12,886 nt of DNA, from contig NW_003135353.1 of NCBI RefSeq assembly GCF_000003605.2, positions 51,854-64,739 on the forward strand. Direction: 5' to 3'. The notes under the pieces were generated by a model that had not been told where the DNA came from, made no database searches, and was given only the letters and a program-made list of their open reading frames with translations. The translations under genes were made by a program, and so were the position numbers. Positions 1 through 7,380 of the stretch are shown piece after piece (the first letter of the stretch is position 1; each line of letters begins with the position of its first letter). This DNA comes from Saccoglossus kowalevskii. Lineage: Eukaryota; Hemichordata; Enteropneusta; Harrimaniidae.

Positions 1-640
1 TTCGAACACGCGCTGCGCGACGACCACCGCGCTGTAATAAAGTATTGAATTTCTTTCTTGATTGTGTTTGCCATGTACCCTTGTTGGAAACACTTTTTTT
101 TCTCGAAGAAAGGCTTAACTTGTGGATTTGTGACAACGCTTTTATAGCATAGTTACATTCCTGATCCCTCATTTTCACGCTGTGTTTAGTTTATGTAAAT
201 TCATTTTATTTTGCATTCTATTGTGAATTTAATTGATTACATTTAAGCGCATGCGCAGCACTAAAGTAAAATACGTTTTATTGACGCGTCTCCACGTTGA
301 GTTACTGTCACGTACTATTAGCACAAAGTACATATACATATTTCATCACCGGAATAGTTCTTTGTCTGCAGTGGAAACAATGTTCTTAGTTTACTGCGCC
401 GTATATTACAACCTATTGTGTATATATCATCGCGTGACACCCTGCAAGTACGATTAAATACAGAATGTTCCCAATAATGCCTCGTCAATATGTCAATTTT
501 GTTAGGGTTTCAAGTGCAAGTACACCGATGTTTATATGCTAATTATTGTAGAAGTTTCCTAGGAGACGCTTTTCTCAAAGAGCCACAGTCGCCGTGCCGC
601 GTCGTGTTCAATACGGGTGTCAGCACAGACCTTCGATAAT
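1..640. other. Non-coding stretch, nothing recognised
   Basis: I see no gene here. The first 34 bases are unusually GC-rich and are followed by TAATAAAG, so the extreme left could be the last bases of an upstream gene's 3' exon, but two frames are equally possible and neither is recognisable. A 74-codon open frame at 233-457 has no domain or coding character. Confidence 0.6.
247..256 (+). promoter_or_regulatory. NRF1-like palindrome GCGCATGCGC
   Basis: A CpG-containing 10-bp palindrome in AT-rich DNA, matching the NRF1 binding consensus. The identical 10-mer recurs at 2761-2770 (inside MITE copy 2) and 10932-10941. No transcript start is evident beside it. Confidence 0.25.
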
Positions 641-798
641 TTAAAGCGGGGGAGTCGTCACGATGCGTCAGATGGCCATAACGTGTCACTGTTTACAAAC
701 AAGCGTCTACCCATGAGCCTTTGCGTTTTTTAGCGTGTGTTGTTGTCGCTTGGGACTCAATTTCCGCGCGTGCGCAGGTGACAACACTCCCGCTTTAA
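641..798 (+). mobile_element. Complete MITE, TTAA-flanked, about 150 bp (copy 1)
   Basis: This is a short non-coding element bounded by TTAA at 641-644 and 795-798. Its ends are inverted: AGCGGGGGAGTCGTCAC on the left matches the complement of GTGACAACACTCCCGCT on the right. The core contains GGCCATAACGTGTCACTG and later GCGTGTGTTGTTGTCGCTTG, which recur in the other three copies here. It has no transposase, so it would have been moved by an enzyme encoded elsewhere. The TTAA flanks resemble those of piggyBac-type or other TTAA-targeting transposons, but the terminal bases AGCGGG are not the usual piggyBac CCC end. A TA-targeting element with a strong preference for TTAA is therefore also possible. 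Confidence 0.78.
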
Positions 799-993
799 GG
801 TCTATGGTTAGACTGGCCCAGCCGTGGCAACTTTTTAATTTTCTTTTTTAAAATCGTAGTCCGAAAAAGGAATAGCATATTCATTGCTATTACTTATTCA
901 TAATATGCAATAACGTTATGGAACCCGGAACACTTCCAAAAAAAACGGGAAAGTACGCGTGCACTGATATCACTGATATCCCAAGTACTAATC

Positions 994-1250
994 ATCACAT
1001 TTCAATGAAACTTTGTACAAAGATGCTCTAGGACAATGTACAAATATGATCAGTTTTGGGTTAAAATCTGTTCATATTAATTCCCTAATTAGCATGATAA
1101 TTAATATTGTTTTGATTTTGATCACATTTCAATGAAACTTGGTACATAGATGGTCTGTTACATTGCGCTGACCTTATTAGTTTCACACTCAAATCTGTTT
1201 ATTTTAATTTTCTGATTTTCATAATTAGTTTTCATTTTAATTTTGATTTT
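994..1250 (+). repeat. Diverged tandem dimer, period about 127 bp
   Basis: Two consecutive units both begin with ATCACATTTCAATGAAACTT, at 994 and at 1121, and both run through AAATCTGTT and then AT-rich sequence to TTTTGATTTT. The second unit differs from the first at many positions, mostly in the middle. There is no open frame through both units. The conserved start suggests a fragment of an interspersed repeat family that tends to occur in tandem; I cannot name it. Just upstream, CACTGATAT is repeated twice in tandem (963-980). Confidence 0.65.
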
Positions 1251-1565
1251 TACTGTGTCTCTACTACTCTCAGCACACCGGAGTTCTTTCTAAGCTTTCT
1301 TTGACATCTCGTTAGTTTAACGATTATTTAATATTGAATCTACCACGAGTTACTAGATTGTTATCTAAGCAATTTGAACAAGATCCTTGAGTACAAATCC
1401 CTTCCGGTTTCACGCCAATCGGTTTTGAAATTGAATTGTCTAACATTGCCAATGCTATAGCGTAGTTAAATAGTTTTGGAATTGGAATTTCTGTTTCTGG
1501 GATTTCTGTTTGCTATTTGATTTTAAAAACTAGGCAAATCATCTCCCCCCCAAAAAAAAAACCTG
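1251..1565. other. Non-coding stretch before the promoter-like cluster
   Basis: AT-rich sequence without an open frame of note. It ends in a C7A10 tract (about 1545-1561) just upstream of the E-box/TATA cluster. Confidence 0.6.
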
Positions 1566-1598
1566 GTCACGTGACTCATTGGCTCTACGTATAAAATA
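1566..1598 (+). promoter_or_regulatory. Promoter-like cluster: E-box, AP-1 site, inverted CCAAT box, TATA box
   Basis: Within 33 bases lie a 10-bp palindromic E-box GTCACGTGAC (1566-1575), an overlapping AP-1-type TGACTCA (1572-1578), ATTGG, which is CCAAT on the opposite strand (1578-1582), and TATAAAATA (1590-1598). The order and spacing fit a + strand core promoter, with initiation expected near 1618-1628. The E-box sequence is the extended form bound by USF and MITF/TFE-type factors. No convincing coding exon follows directly. If real, it could drive a non-coding first exon of the alpha-arrestin gene 3.6 kb downstream, or an RNA not recognised here. A second CACGTG lies at 1780-1785. This is motif evidence only. 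Confidence 0.35.
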
Positions 1599-1624
1599 CC
1601 CCTGTTTTTCAAGTTCTAACATTG

Positions 1625-2584
1625 TTTATTGTATTGTGCCTTCATATCAAAAATAGACGTCCGTTATTCGTTTCGGTAGTGAGACAATAAAAGTGGTTGC
1701 AAATGTTATTTCTCTCATACATGTATACTAAATTTACTAATTTAACAACGGCTTAATTGTAATGTTTTCATCAGTATGTCACGTGTCTGTAGGTGAACCC
1801 AAACGTGTCTGTATCGAAATCTAGATTATGGGTACCTTCATGTCTGATGTGAATTGAAGGTGCCATTTTTTTGTTCTCTTCAATATTATATAGCATAGCG
1901 TACCAGGAAATCACACACGACCCCATGGCAGGAATTCCTTTTTTAATTTACCATCCACTGTGAGAGAAATTGAATTTTACGTCTGTTCAACTCGGATGTT
2001 GCATTCATCATATTTCAGTTGTACGTCTGTTTTGTAGCGGAATCATAATGCAAATAGGCAAGGGAATTAATATACCGACATAGCATTACTGTCTTTTAAG
2101 GTCTATGCTTATAGTGGTGCAAATGTGTTCGCATCGATACTAAGACCAACACTAAGATATACTTTTCTGTCAACATTCAATTTGTATCGTTTTCTTCAAT
2201 CAATGTTTCCCTCCAGTTTTCATCTGACGTTGCTTTGCCTATGAATGTAATGGTGCAAACGAACCTAAATTAATTAAATTAAAACGAAGAATAAAATCGT
2301 CACACGATATCAGTCTGTTGTGATAGCACATATATTTTACAACTATACCTAAGAGACCACCACAACAACAAATGGCATAAAATGCCATATAGCAGCGATT
2401 TGCATAGACCACAATGTAAACACCCGCTAGAATATTGTAATTGTTTAAATATTGTAGACATCAACAAATTTGGAGATATATCCCTGTCGCAGGAAACAAC
2501 AATAGAATGCACTAAAACAGAGAGAAAAAAAAATATTTAAAAAAGGAAAATGACAATATTTTATTCATGTGTGTTGCGTTCTAC
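1625..2584. other. Non-coding stretch, nothing recognised
   Basis: About 960 bases without a recognisable gene, RNA or repeat. A second CACGTG E-box lies at 1780-1785. I looked here for the missing N-terminal arrestin exon (tyrosine-x-proline-glycine-glutamate pattern, phase-1 donor) and did not find it. Confidence 0.6.
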
Positions 2585-2613
2585 CTTAAACCTCAGACGA
2601 GTCTGAGCTTAAA
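2585..2613 (+). repeat. Short palindrome flanked by CTTAAA direct repeats
   Basis: CTCAGAC-GA-GTCTGAG (2592-2607) is a 7-bp perfect stem with a 2-base centre. CTTAAA lies on both sides (2585-2590 and 2608-2613), one base away on the left. It resembles the two longer hairpins in layout but is shorter and more likely to be chance. Confidence 0.4.
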
Positions 2614-2629
2614 TATACGCATTGTATTA

Positions 2630-2793
2630 TTAAAGCGGGGGGGGGGGGGGTCGTGACCTGTGCCGCGCGGTAGACGGCCATAGCGTGTCGCTATTTACAA
2701 ACATGTGTCAACCTTTACGTTTTAATGTGCGTTGTTATCGTCGCTTGGGATTGAAATCCCGCGCATGCGCAGGCAACGATCCCTCCGCTTTAA
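2630..2793 (+). mobile_element. Complete MITE of the same family with an expanded G run (copy 2)
   Basis: The element is flanked by TTAA at 2630-2633 and 2790-2793 and spans about 156 bp between them. It shares the family core (GGCCATAGCGTGTCGCTATT, then GCGTTGTTATCGTCGCTTGG) and the right end GCGCATGCGCAGG...CCTCCGCT. It is more diverged than copies 1 and 4, especially in the central part, where about 15 bases are missing. The left inverted repeat has grown to 14 consecutive G (2637-2650) where the other copies have 5. All four copies in this window point the same way. Confidence 0.75.
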
Positions 2794-3195
2794 GGTGACG
2801 GTGTACTTTACTGGTAAATTGCTTATTCTAGCTATATTTATTACATACATGTTTGTACAATGAGTGGTATTGTGAAATGCTTGATATGCACAGACGTTAG
2901 TGCCATTTAAGGCAGTCTGAATATTCCCACTTTTGCCTAATTGTCTCATTCCAAGCGTTCCCAATTCGTGGGCATATAAGTGGATACGAGTGGAGCATAA
3001 TAATGTGTGTTGTAATGCACGACAAACCGGTTCCCTTCAGCGTTATAAATGTTTATAAATAAGAAAAAATTCAAACTGAAACGAAAGATTTCTATTGATA
3101 GATTTAATCAAATTCGAACGTTTTCAATTGACATCGTTACGCATTGTCATTGTTGATTGGCTGATTGAAGTTAATTGCCTCTGATTTTTATAAAT
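2794..3195. other. Non-coding stretch between MITE copy 2 and the LTR element
   Basis: No gene or repeat is recognised. The - strand open frame ending near 2722 overlaps the MITE and has no domain. Confidence 0.6.
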
Positions 3196-3200
3196 TTGGA
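3196..3200 (+). repeat. Target-site duplication, left (TTGGA)
   Basis: TTGGA directly precedes the left LTR and is repeated immediately after the right LTR at 4286-4290. A 5-bp duplication is typical of Ty3/gypsy and BEL/Pao integrase and confirms both element boundaries. Confidence 0.85.
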
Positions 3201-3431
3201 TGTAAACTGAGAACAGACTTCTCAAGGTAGAGTGAACCAAGTGAGTATTGGTCACCAGATCCGGGAGGAGAATAACACAGTACATTGGAGAGGAGCACTT
3301 GTAGCCAAGGTGTTTATTGTTCAACTGCTAGGTCTGGAACTGAGTCTAAATACTCACGAGATGTTCCATACAATGTATCAATATCATTATGCAAATAACT
3401 AAACTAAACGTCATAGCCTCAAATCATTACA
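3201..3431 (-). repeat. 3' LTR (231 bp)
   Basis: Read on the - strand it starts TGTAATGATTTGAGG and ends CAGTTTACA, giving the retroviral TG...CA form with a 5-bp perfect inverted end TGTAA/TTACA. It contains AATAAA (complement of 3313-3318), a candidate polyadenylation signal. Compared with the other LTR it has 4 substitutions and 5 extra bases near 3279-3284. Confidence 0.88.
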
Positions 3432-3444
3432 TTCCTTTCCCCTT
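3432..3444 (-). promoter_or_regulatory. Polypurine tract of the LTR element
   Basis: On the - strand the sequence AAGGGGAAAGGAA lies directly against the first base of the 3' LTR. This is the canonical position and composition of the plus-strand primer in reverse transcription. It shows that the 3' half of the element is intact. Confidence 0.8.
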
Positions 3445-3699
3445 ATAGAGGATGAAAGCTGTTTTAAAAACTTTGAAATACACTTCAAAATACTTAGAAC
3501 TCAATAATAACAAGTTAAATACATAACCATAAACACCAGCAAACAATTCTAAAATATGACTGTGCTGCAGTACCTGGATAAACTTAATATCTAGCACATG
3601 ATATTTAGGTGATAGGTGAAGCACCAAGCCGCACACAACACTCATCATTTTTTTTACTCATACTTCACTCATACAACTGCTGACAATTAATTTGGGAAG

Positions 3700-4059
3700 T
3701 CAACCCACATCTGACTGCCATGCTCTTGACAAGCCATCAGCATTGCCATTTTTGACCCCTTTTTTATGTTGGAAAATAATCTGGTACCCTTGCAGGGTCA
3801 GACTCCAACGCATCAGTCTACGATTCCGTTCGCGCAATTGATTCAACCATTTTAAAGGATGATGGTCACTCTGAACAGTAAATGCTGTACCATACAAATA
3901 TGGATATAATGCTTCCACTGCCCAAACAATGGCCAAACATTCCTTCTCGGTAGTCGCATAGTTCATTTCACGAGGCAACAACTTCCTACTGATGTATACT
4001 ATGGGATGTTCTTCTCCTTTGTCATTATTTTGATTTAACACCCCACCAATACCATGATA
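3700..4059 (-). pseudogene. Ty3/gypsy pol fragment: RNase H domain only
   Basis: The fragment encodes about 119 residues of a retrotransposon RNase H, the enzyme that removes RNA from RNA-DNA hybrids during reverse transcription. Recognisable pieces in order are HGIGGVLNQ, HPIVYISRKL, NYATTEKECLAIVWA, VQSDHHPLKWL and NADGLSR, the usual order for the Ty3/gypsy RNase H that follows reverse transcriptase. The conserved Glu (TTEKE), the Asp (QSDH) and the late Asp (NADGLSR) are visible. The first catalytic Asp, normally a few residues before the GIG turn, is lost because the LTR joins right there. The frame has no internal stop down to TGA at 3700-3702. No methionine start or reverse transcriptase precedes it and no integrase follows it, so it is a remnant and not a working gene. 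Confidence 0.85.
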
Positions 4060-4285
4060 TGTAAACTGAGAACAGACTTCTCAAGGTAGAGTGAACCAAG
4101 TGAGTATTGGTCATTAGATCCGGGAGGAGAATAACACATTGGAGAGGAGCACATGTAGCCAAGGTGTTTATTGCTCAACTGCTAGGTCTGGAACTGAGTC
4201 TAAATACTCACGAGATGTTCCATACAATGTATCAATATCATTATGCAAATAACTAAACTAAACGTCATAGCCTCAAATCATTACA
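4060..4285 (-). repeat. 5' LTR (226 bp)
   Basis: This matches the 3' LTR except for 4 substitutions and a 5-bp deletion in the AACACATTGGAG region (near 4138). It has the same TGTAA...TTACA ends and an AATAAA at the complement of 4167-4172. The RNase H reading begins directly inside it, without a leader region. Confidence 0.88.
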
Positions 4286-4290
4286 TTGGA
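4286..4290 (+). repeat. Target-site duplication, right (TTGGA)
   Basis: This is the partner of the TTGGA at 3196-3200. The pre-insertion site can be read as ...AAATTTGGATTTGAACG. Confidence 0.85.
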
Positions 4291-4654
4291 TTTGAACGGA
4301 TTTGTTGTACCGAGAGTATTACGGTGTCCTATATTGCATAGACTCTTATGAAGCTAGTGATACAAATTCCATTGTGTTTGCAGTCCGAATCTGCCCATGA
4401 TATTTATTGTAGACACTGAAATCAACTTGAACAAACCCATGTTTATATTTATAAATATACGTATAAGCATTACAAACCTAATTGTTTTTATTTGAAAGCA
4501 TTCCAGACCACCATCTATACGATTGGATTGGCTCGTCAGACATCTTTCATTCCGTGAAGCACTCGCACATCAATCAGACAGAAATTAGTTCAGTCGAAGT
4601 CACTCCACGCACTTACCTTCCATGGTTAGAACGAGTTACAGCCTGAGAATGAGT
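4291..4654. other. Non-coding stretch after the LTR element
   Basis: No gene is recognised. On the - strand an ATG in a good context (ACCATGG) is followed directly by GTAAGT at about 4617-4612, which would read as a tiny first coding exon. No partner exon was found. Confidence 0.5.
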
Positions 4655-4723
4655 TTAAAGTGGGGGATTCGTCACCTGCGCATGCGTAAGATGGCCATAT
4701 CGTGTCATTGTTTACAGACAAGC
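4655..4723 (+). mobile_element. MITE left-end fragment of the same family (copy 3)
   Basis: This copy starts with TTAA (4655-4658) and AGTGGGGGATTCGTCACC, followed by TGCGCATGCG, ATGGCCATATCGTGTCATTG and TTTACAGACAAGC. Similarity to the family stops at about 4723, and the right half and its inverted repeat are absent. It preserves the left terminal repeat best, which shows that the inverted repeats extend about 28 bp to include TGCGCATGCG. It lies downstream of the LTR element and upstream of the first visible arrestin exon. Confidence 0.72.
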
Positions 4724-5186
4724 TTAAGCTATATCTGATTGGTTATTCAATACCAACATGTAAAGGTCAGAACAATCAGAAATCCAGTTTCTTTGATGAC
4801 AGTTATTGTCGATGTATCAAATTTTACCTTGTATATATATATATATGCTTCGAGTCAAACTGACCAAAATTTACAACACAACTAAACGTAACTTACATAC
4901 ATATCAAATCTTGAACATGCGCACTGTGATTTTCCCAATACTTTGATATATAAACGTACCTTATTTTAACTTAACTAACTAGTCATTGCATCTTATAGAA
5001 AAGACATTAATGACTAAACCACAATATAGAACACCTAGGCATCCTTTATTGCTTTTAACATAATAGTTTTACCTTGTATCAGAAGAGCACGTATGCTATT
5101 ATTCTTGTTTGTCCATGACATTGGAATAAACACACACACACTGAATGTTGACTTCATACGTATATATGCCTGTTCTTGTTTGACAG
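4724..5186. other. Non-coding stretch, presumably intron, upstream of the first visible arrestin exon
   Basis: AT-rich with a short TA run and a CA run (near 5130). It ends in a good 3' splice site at 5186. No exon is recognised within it. Confidence 0.6.
4832..4846. repeat. TA microsatellite
   Basis: About 15 bases of alternating T and A between GTATATA and ATGCTTCG. It is short and would probably vary in length between individuals. Confidence 0.6.
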
Positions 5187-5407
5187 GTGCTGATATCGTA
5201 GCAAACGAGATCACGGAAGGCAAGCACGAATTTCCATTCTCATTCCAGCTACCCACGTGTAAACTACCGACGTCGTACGAAGGAGAATACGGACACGTCA
5301 GGTACTGGGTTAAGGCTGTTATGGACCGACCATGGATGAGTAAACCCACTACTAAACGATGTTTCACTGTTCTCGAAACCCATGAACACAACGTGAATAG
5401 ATTAGCC
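5187..5407 (+). CDS. Alpha-arrestin (ARRDC-like) internal exon, end of the N-terminal arrestin domain
   Basis: This exon encodes the last part of an N-terminal arrestin fold, the beta-sandwich found in adaptors that link membrane cargo to NEDD4-type ubiquitin ligases and endocytosis. Readable family motifs, in order, are KHEFPFSFQLP, LPTSYEG, VRYWVKAVMDRPW and CFTVLE; the tryptophan-rich VRYW...RPW block is characteristic of animal ARRDC2/3/4 and TXNIP relatives. The acceptor follows a pyrimidine-rich stretch ending in TGACAG at 5186. The donor GTAAGT starts at 5408. The exon enters in phase 1 (its first two bases complete a glycine-like NGT codon) and leaves in phase 0. The frame is open upstream to about 5093, but that part does not resemble arrestin and is read as intron. 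About 80 residues of the N-domain must lie on earlier exons that I could not find between 1 and 5186. Family assignment is firm; the exact paralogue is not. Confidence 0.9.
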
Positions 5408-6002
5408 GTAAGTGTCTGATGTTGATAACTGGTCTGTGCTGTTTGGTCTTTCTGGAACTATCCCTTTTCAGTTTCTGGAACTGTCTGCAGGTGTCCTAGC
5501 CTTGTTGGCGGTTATTCCCCCGCAGATGATGACCACTCAATAGAAAATTGTGTGGTTTAAGTTGCCATAACTTAGTAGTCAAGTCAATAATATCACCGGA
5601 CACTGTCCTTTCACAATCTTGTAGTTTGAGTACAAAATTCCAAGTGAAGGGAGGAGTAGTGCATTTCTCATCAGCTTCGTTTTCTTGCATTTCCCCATTA
5701 TTAAAATCGTTTGTGTTAATTGTTGTTAGTATCCAAATTTTCCTAGCTAAGCACATTACAAGAACATAATACCTCTGAACATGGATTCTTTCAAGGCTTC
5801 ACTACTATCACTTTCTATTTTACTGCATGGTTTTGGTAGTTGTGCCATGGAAAGTGTTGTTGCCAATTTGATGGCACGGTTTCCCTGCACTTTTTTAATT
5901 ACGGAGAAACACGTTCATGATTTCTATCATTACTAGTATCCCCTCACGATGTGCCTATTAGTATTCAAAATTGTTCTTTTTTTGCTTGTTTCATAATTAC
6001 AG
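5408..6002 (+). other. Intron of the alpha-arrestin gene
   Basis: A 595-bp GT-AG intron (GTAAGT...TTACAG). It holds no recognisable gene or repeat. Overlapping open frames on both strands between about 5496 and 5769 show no family resemblance and no consistent coding signal. One loose inverted repeat (GTGCCAT near 5843, ATGGCAC near 5871) is probably chance. Confidence 0.8.
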
Positions 6003-6105
6003 AGAAAATCAAGCGAAACACTAGAGACGACAGTGTGCAGCTTTCTATGCAAATCCGACCTAATATCCCTTGAAGTTAGTACGAATAAACAGGGCTACTG
6101 TATAG
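6003..6105 (+). CDS. Alpha-arrestin internal exon, inter-domain hinge and start of the C-terminal arrestin domain
   Basis: This short exon gives about 34 codons in phase with the preceding exon. It encodes the hinge between the two arrestin domains and the first strands of the C-terminal domain, with the readable pieces VCSFLCKSDLISLEV and NKQGYCIG. The pattern of a cysteine-containing strand, a short turn, ISLEV and then a GY-x-x-G turn is the usual opening of an ARRDC C-domain. The glycine and the following GE come from the junction with the next exon. The acceptor is a strong pyrimidine tract ending TTACAG at 6002 and the donor is GTGAGT at 6106. It enters in phase 0 and leaves in phase 1. 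A bacterial-type reading is excluded because the frame is not part of a longer ORF. It is short, so the call rests on motif order and splice phase together. Confidence 0.85.
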
Positions 6106-7336
6106 GTGAGTGGTGAACTGCGCATGCGTCATTGTTTAGCGTGTTTTCACAGTGACAAATGTATTGCGATGCCCAAGCTGGTAATTACTCTATGCAGTAA
6201 TCGTATATATTGGAAAAATGTGGTACTTTTCGTACAATTCTGGTTTGTGAAATTAACATCCGCATGCACACTTCTCCTAAGTACATATTGCTGAGAAAAA
6301 ACGGCTTAGACTCCAGACTGTGCATCGAAATAATTAATCTCCCCTACTAAATATATATAGTGCTTGTCTTTTGTTTGCTTGATTCGACCTCAAGCAATTA
6401 CAGAATGTCGTATTATGCAGCTTACGATCTGATTCGAATTGACTGTTTTGATCTCCGAGCTTGTCATTTGTTCCCCAACAACAACGGTTGCGTAGATTTT
6501 GGTAACACGGTGAACCGCCCGCATACAATGTAGAACCACAAATGTAAACACGATTACTATTACATACATAAATTATAATCACTTTATTACTACTATTCCA
6601 CCAAAACCTGTCATTCTGGAAACATTTATGATGGAAGAGAATAACCGCTACATGGCGTTAAAGGTTTCTTCTGTGCTTTGAAAACGCCCGCGCTGCCGGG
6701 GACTTAAAAGCCGAAACAAGTATCCACAAACGTGTTGCACCGCAATGAGCTGCGATTGAACCTCAAACACTGTATTTGAGAATTCAGAGTGTGACTTCAA
6801 TTTAATATACCTGTCTAGGTGATATATAGATACATATATCAAAACACCATTGGGTTCACTGTCCCATTGTTCCGAATGAAACATCAGCTGAAACGTGTCC
6901 ATAAAAGAACCACATAGTAATCTATTTGTGTGATGAAAAACTATACCTTATACGTTTATTATTAGTGTAAGCCTTGGCTATACAATTACGACAATGACTG
7001 GAACCTATGGGAATGTCGACATTTATGCAGTCCTGGGTTATTACTCAGTAAACGAAACTTGTTATATTGCAGTGACGGACAATAAACGTTTATTACTCTT
7101 TGCAATTCCCGTTTCCCTCGGGGTATATTTTTTCATTGCGGAGTGCCAACAAAAAATGTAACTAAAATTGATGAAAAATCCGAGATCATTGTATTTATGT
7201 AATATGATAAAACGAAACATGATATCATCTTGATTTATACATACAATCGATCTCAAAAAAATTAGGCTTATAAGGTCACGAGGTTACGCTGTCTTCTTTA
7301 TTTGATCAGCTCCATTAACCTGAATAATAACAGTTA

Positions 7337-7380
7337 TCCACAGCACAGTCACTCTCCTAGTAGAGTGACTGTGTCCACAG
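7337..7380 (+). repeat. Perfect 30-bp hairpin flanked by 7-bp direct repeats
   Basis: TCCACAG (7337-7343) is followed at once by CACAGTCACTCT (7344-7355), a 6-base loop CCTAGT, AGAGTGACTGTG (7362-7373) and a second TCCACAG (7374-7380). The 12-bp stem is perfect. The direct repeats touch the hairpin on both sides, as target duplications would. It lies in the large arrestin intron. There is no T run after the stem and no adjacent gene, so it is not a bacterial-type terminator. Confidence 0.7.

Larger units (their letters stand above)
3201..4285 (-). mobile_element. Compact, internally deleted LTR retrotransposon of Ty3/gypsy type
   Basis: The 1,085-bp element consists of two near-identical direct repeats (3201-3431 and 4060-4285), a 628-bp internal part and 5-bp target duplications TTGGA on both sides. 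Orientation is - strand, shown by the RNase H fragment, the LTR ends (TGTAA...TTACA), the polyadenylation signal in the LTRs and a polypurine tract abutting the 3' LTR. The two LTRs differ by 4 substitutions and one 5-bp indel, so the insertion is fairly recent. Gag, protease, reverse transcriptase and integrase are all missing, and no primer-binding site is evident at the 5' LTR. The element is therefore non-autonomous. It resembles TRIM-like elements in size but keeps a piece of pol. Confidence 0.88.

Noticed and set aside
1-48. GC-rich start of the window as the 3' end of a coding exon followed by AATAAA
   Set aside because: Two frames remain open (stops at 35 and 46) and neither is recognisable; 34 bases are too few to support a gene.
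3124-3324. 66-codon - strand open frame
   Set aside because: It spans the LTR boundary and target site, with no domain.
3427-3648. 73-codon - strand open frame
   Set aside because: It overlaps the polypurine tract and the untranslated 3' part of the LTR element and shows no integrase or other domain.
5093-5186. Extension of the arrestin exon upstream to an ATG at 5093
   Set aside because: The frame is open but the residues do not resemble an arrestin N-domain, and a good acceptor sits at 5186.
5035-5391. 118-codon - strand open frame
   Set aside because: It lies opposite the arrestin exon 5187-5407; the + strand has clear arrestin motifs and splice sites, so this is the shadow frame.
6106-6294. 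62-codon open frame and a MITE-like TGCGCATGCGTCATTGTTTA stretch
   Set aside because: It starts inside a splice donor. The similarity to the MITE is limited to about 12 bases plus a short word and lacks the ends.
6648-6902. 84-codon - strand open frame
   Set aside because: No recognisable domain, partner exon or promoter; its length is within chance for this composition.
7012-7023. Palindrome AATGTCGACATT
   Set aside because: A single 12-bp palindrome in 12.9 kb without flanking repeats or a known factor; compatible with chance.
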